From assembly GCA_003427395.1 (NCBI GenBank), contig BFEA01000016.1:4048513-4076823 (forward strand): a stretch of DNA of 28,311 bases. Direction: 5' to 3'. Under the pieces are notes generated by a model that searched no databases, had not been told where the DNA came from, and saw only the letters and a program-made list of their open reading frames with translations. Every line of letters begins with the position of its first letter. Position 1 is the stretch's first letter. This stretch comes from Chara braunii (lineage: Eukaryota > Streptophyta > Charophyceae > Charales > Characeae). Position numbers and translations under genes: made by a program. Shown here piece after piece: positions 28,176 to 28,311 of this stretch.

Positions 28176-28190
28176 AACTGGTCCGTATCT
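28176..28190 (+). repeat. Target-site duplication, right
   Basis: aactggtccgtatct, the partner of 27948-27962. Confidence 0.7.
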
Positions 28191-28194
28191 TAGT

Positions 28195-28214
28195 TGTGTG
28201 TGTGTGTGTGTGTG

Positions 28215-28268
<54 letters not shown>
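28195..28268 (+). repeat. (TG)n microsatellite
   Basis: About 37 TG units with two interruptions (cctg and gagtg). Confidence 0.97.

Positions 28269-28311
<43 letters not shown>
28268..28311 (+). repeat. (GA)n microsatellite, runs off the window
   Basis: At least 22 uninterrupted GA units continue directly from the TG array to the end of the window. Confidence 0.97.

Overview
This is eukaryotic nuclear DNA with no intact host gene that I can recognise. It is a graveyard of non-LTR retrotransposons (LINEs), short poly-A-tailed repeats and low-complexity arrays. The LINEs have an ORF1 with a DUF4283-like core and zinc knuckle, and an ORF2 with AP-type endonuclease, reverse transcriptase and a zf-RVT-like Cys/His segment. 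That layout is typical of the green lineage, so a plant or streptophyte alga is the best guess; the species cannot be fixed from the sequence. I saw no rRNA, tRNA, CRISPR or bacterial-style operon.

Layout. 1-2500: gene-poor DNA with a ~213-bp direct repeat (511-723, 942-1154). 2503-3055: an unrecognised charged ORF that continues in a second frame. 3056-10150: LINE-A, minus strand, containing (i) a ~1.3-kb block of simple repeats inside the endonuclease and (ii) an internal ~2.6-kb segment (about 6961-9595) that is inverted relative to both flanks. 10190-11496: G-rich and pyrimidine-rich low-complexity DNA. 11497-11710: a short poly-T-headed repeat. 11755-12121: a foldback repeat with ~85-bp arms. 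12381-14225: LINE-C, the 3' part of ORF2 only, minus strand. 14234-15064: small tandem repeats and a 76-base poly-A. 15481-17340: a pyrimidine-rich array around a 902-bp assembly gap. 17406-17560: a tandem repeat directly upstream of LINE-B. 17630-25164: LINE-B, plus strand, the most complete copy. 25165-26581: little of note. 26582-28175: short retroposon-like repeats and an endonuclease fragment of a second LINE family. 28195-28311: GT and GA microsatellites.

Comparing LINE-A, -B and -C with each other gives the element's ancestral plan. A long ORF1 (about 2.7-3.0 kb) carries an N-terminal segment, the DUF4283-like core with a CCHC knuckle, a length-variable linker, and a conserved C-terminal domain of about 150 residues that I do not recognise. 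After 30-45 nt comes ORF2: endonuclease, RT and a long C-terminal region with zf-RVT. The copies differ mostly at silent positions in that ORF1 C-terminal domain, so it was under selection while the family was active. All copies are now dead through stops (many at tryptophan codons), frameshifts, inversion, insertion and truncation.

The points most worth a second look are the unnamed ORF1 domain, the internal inversion of LINE-A, the near-coincident breakpoints of LINE-A and LINE-C, the foldback at 11755-11934, and the short repeat family sharing a 14-base core at five places.
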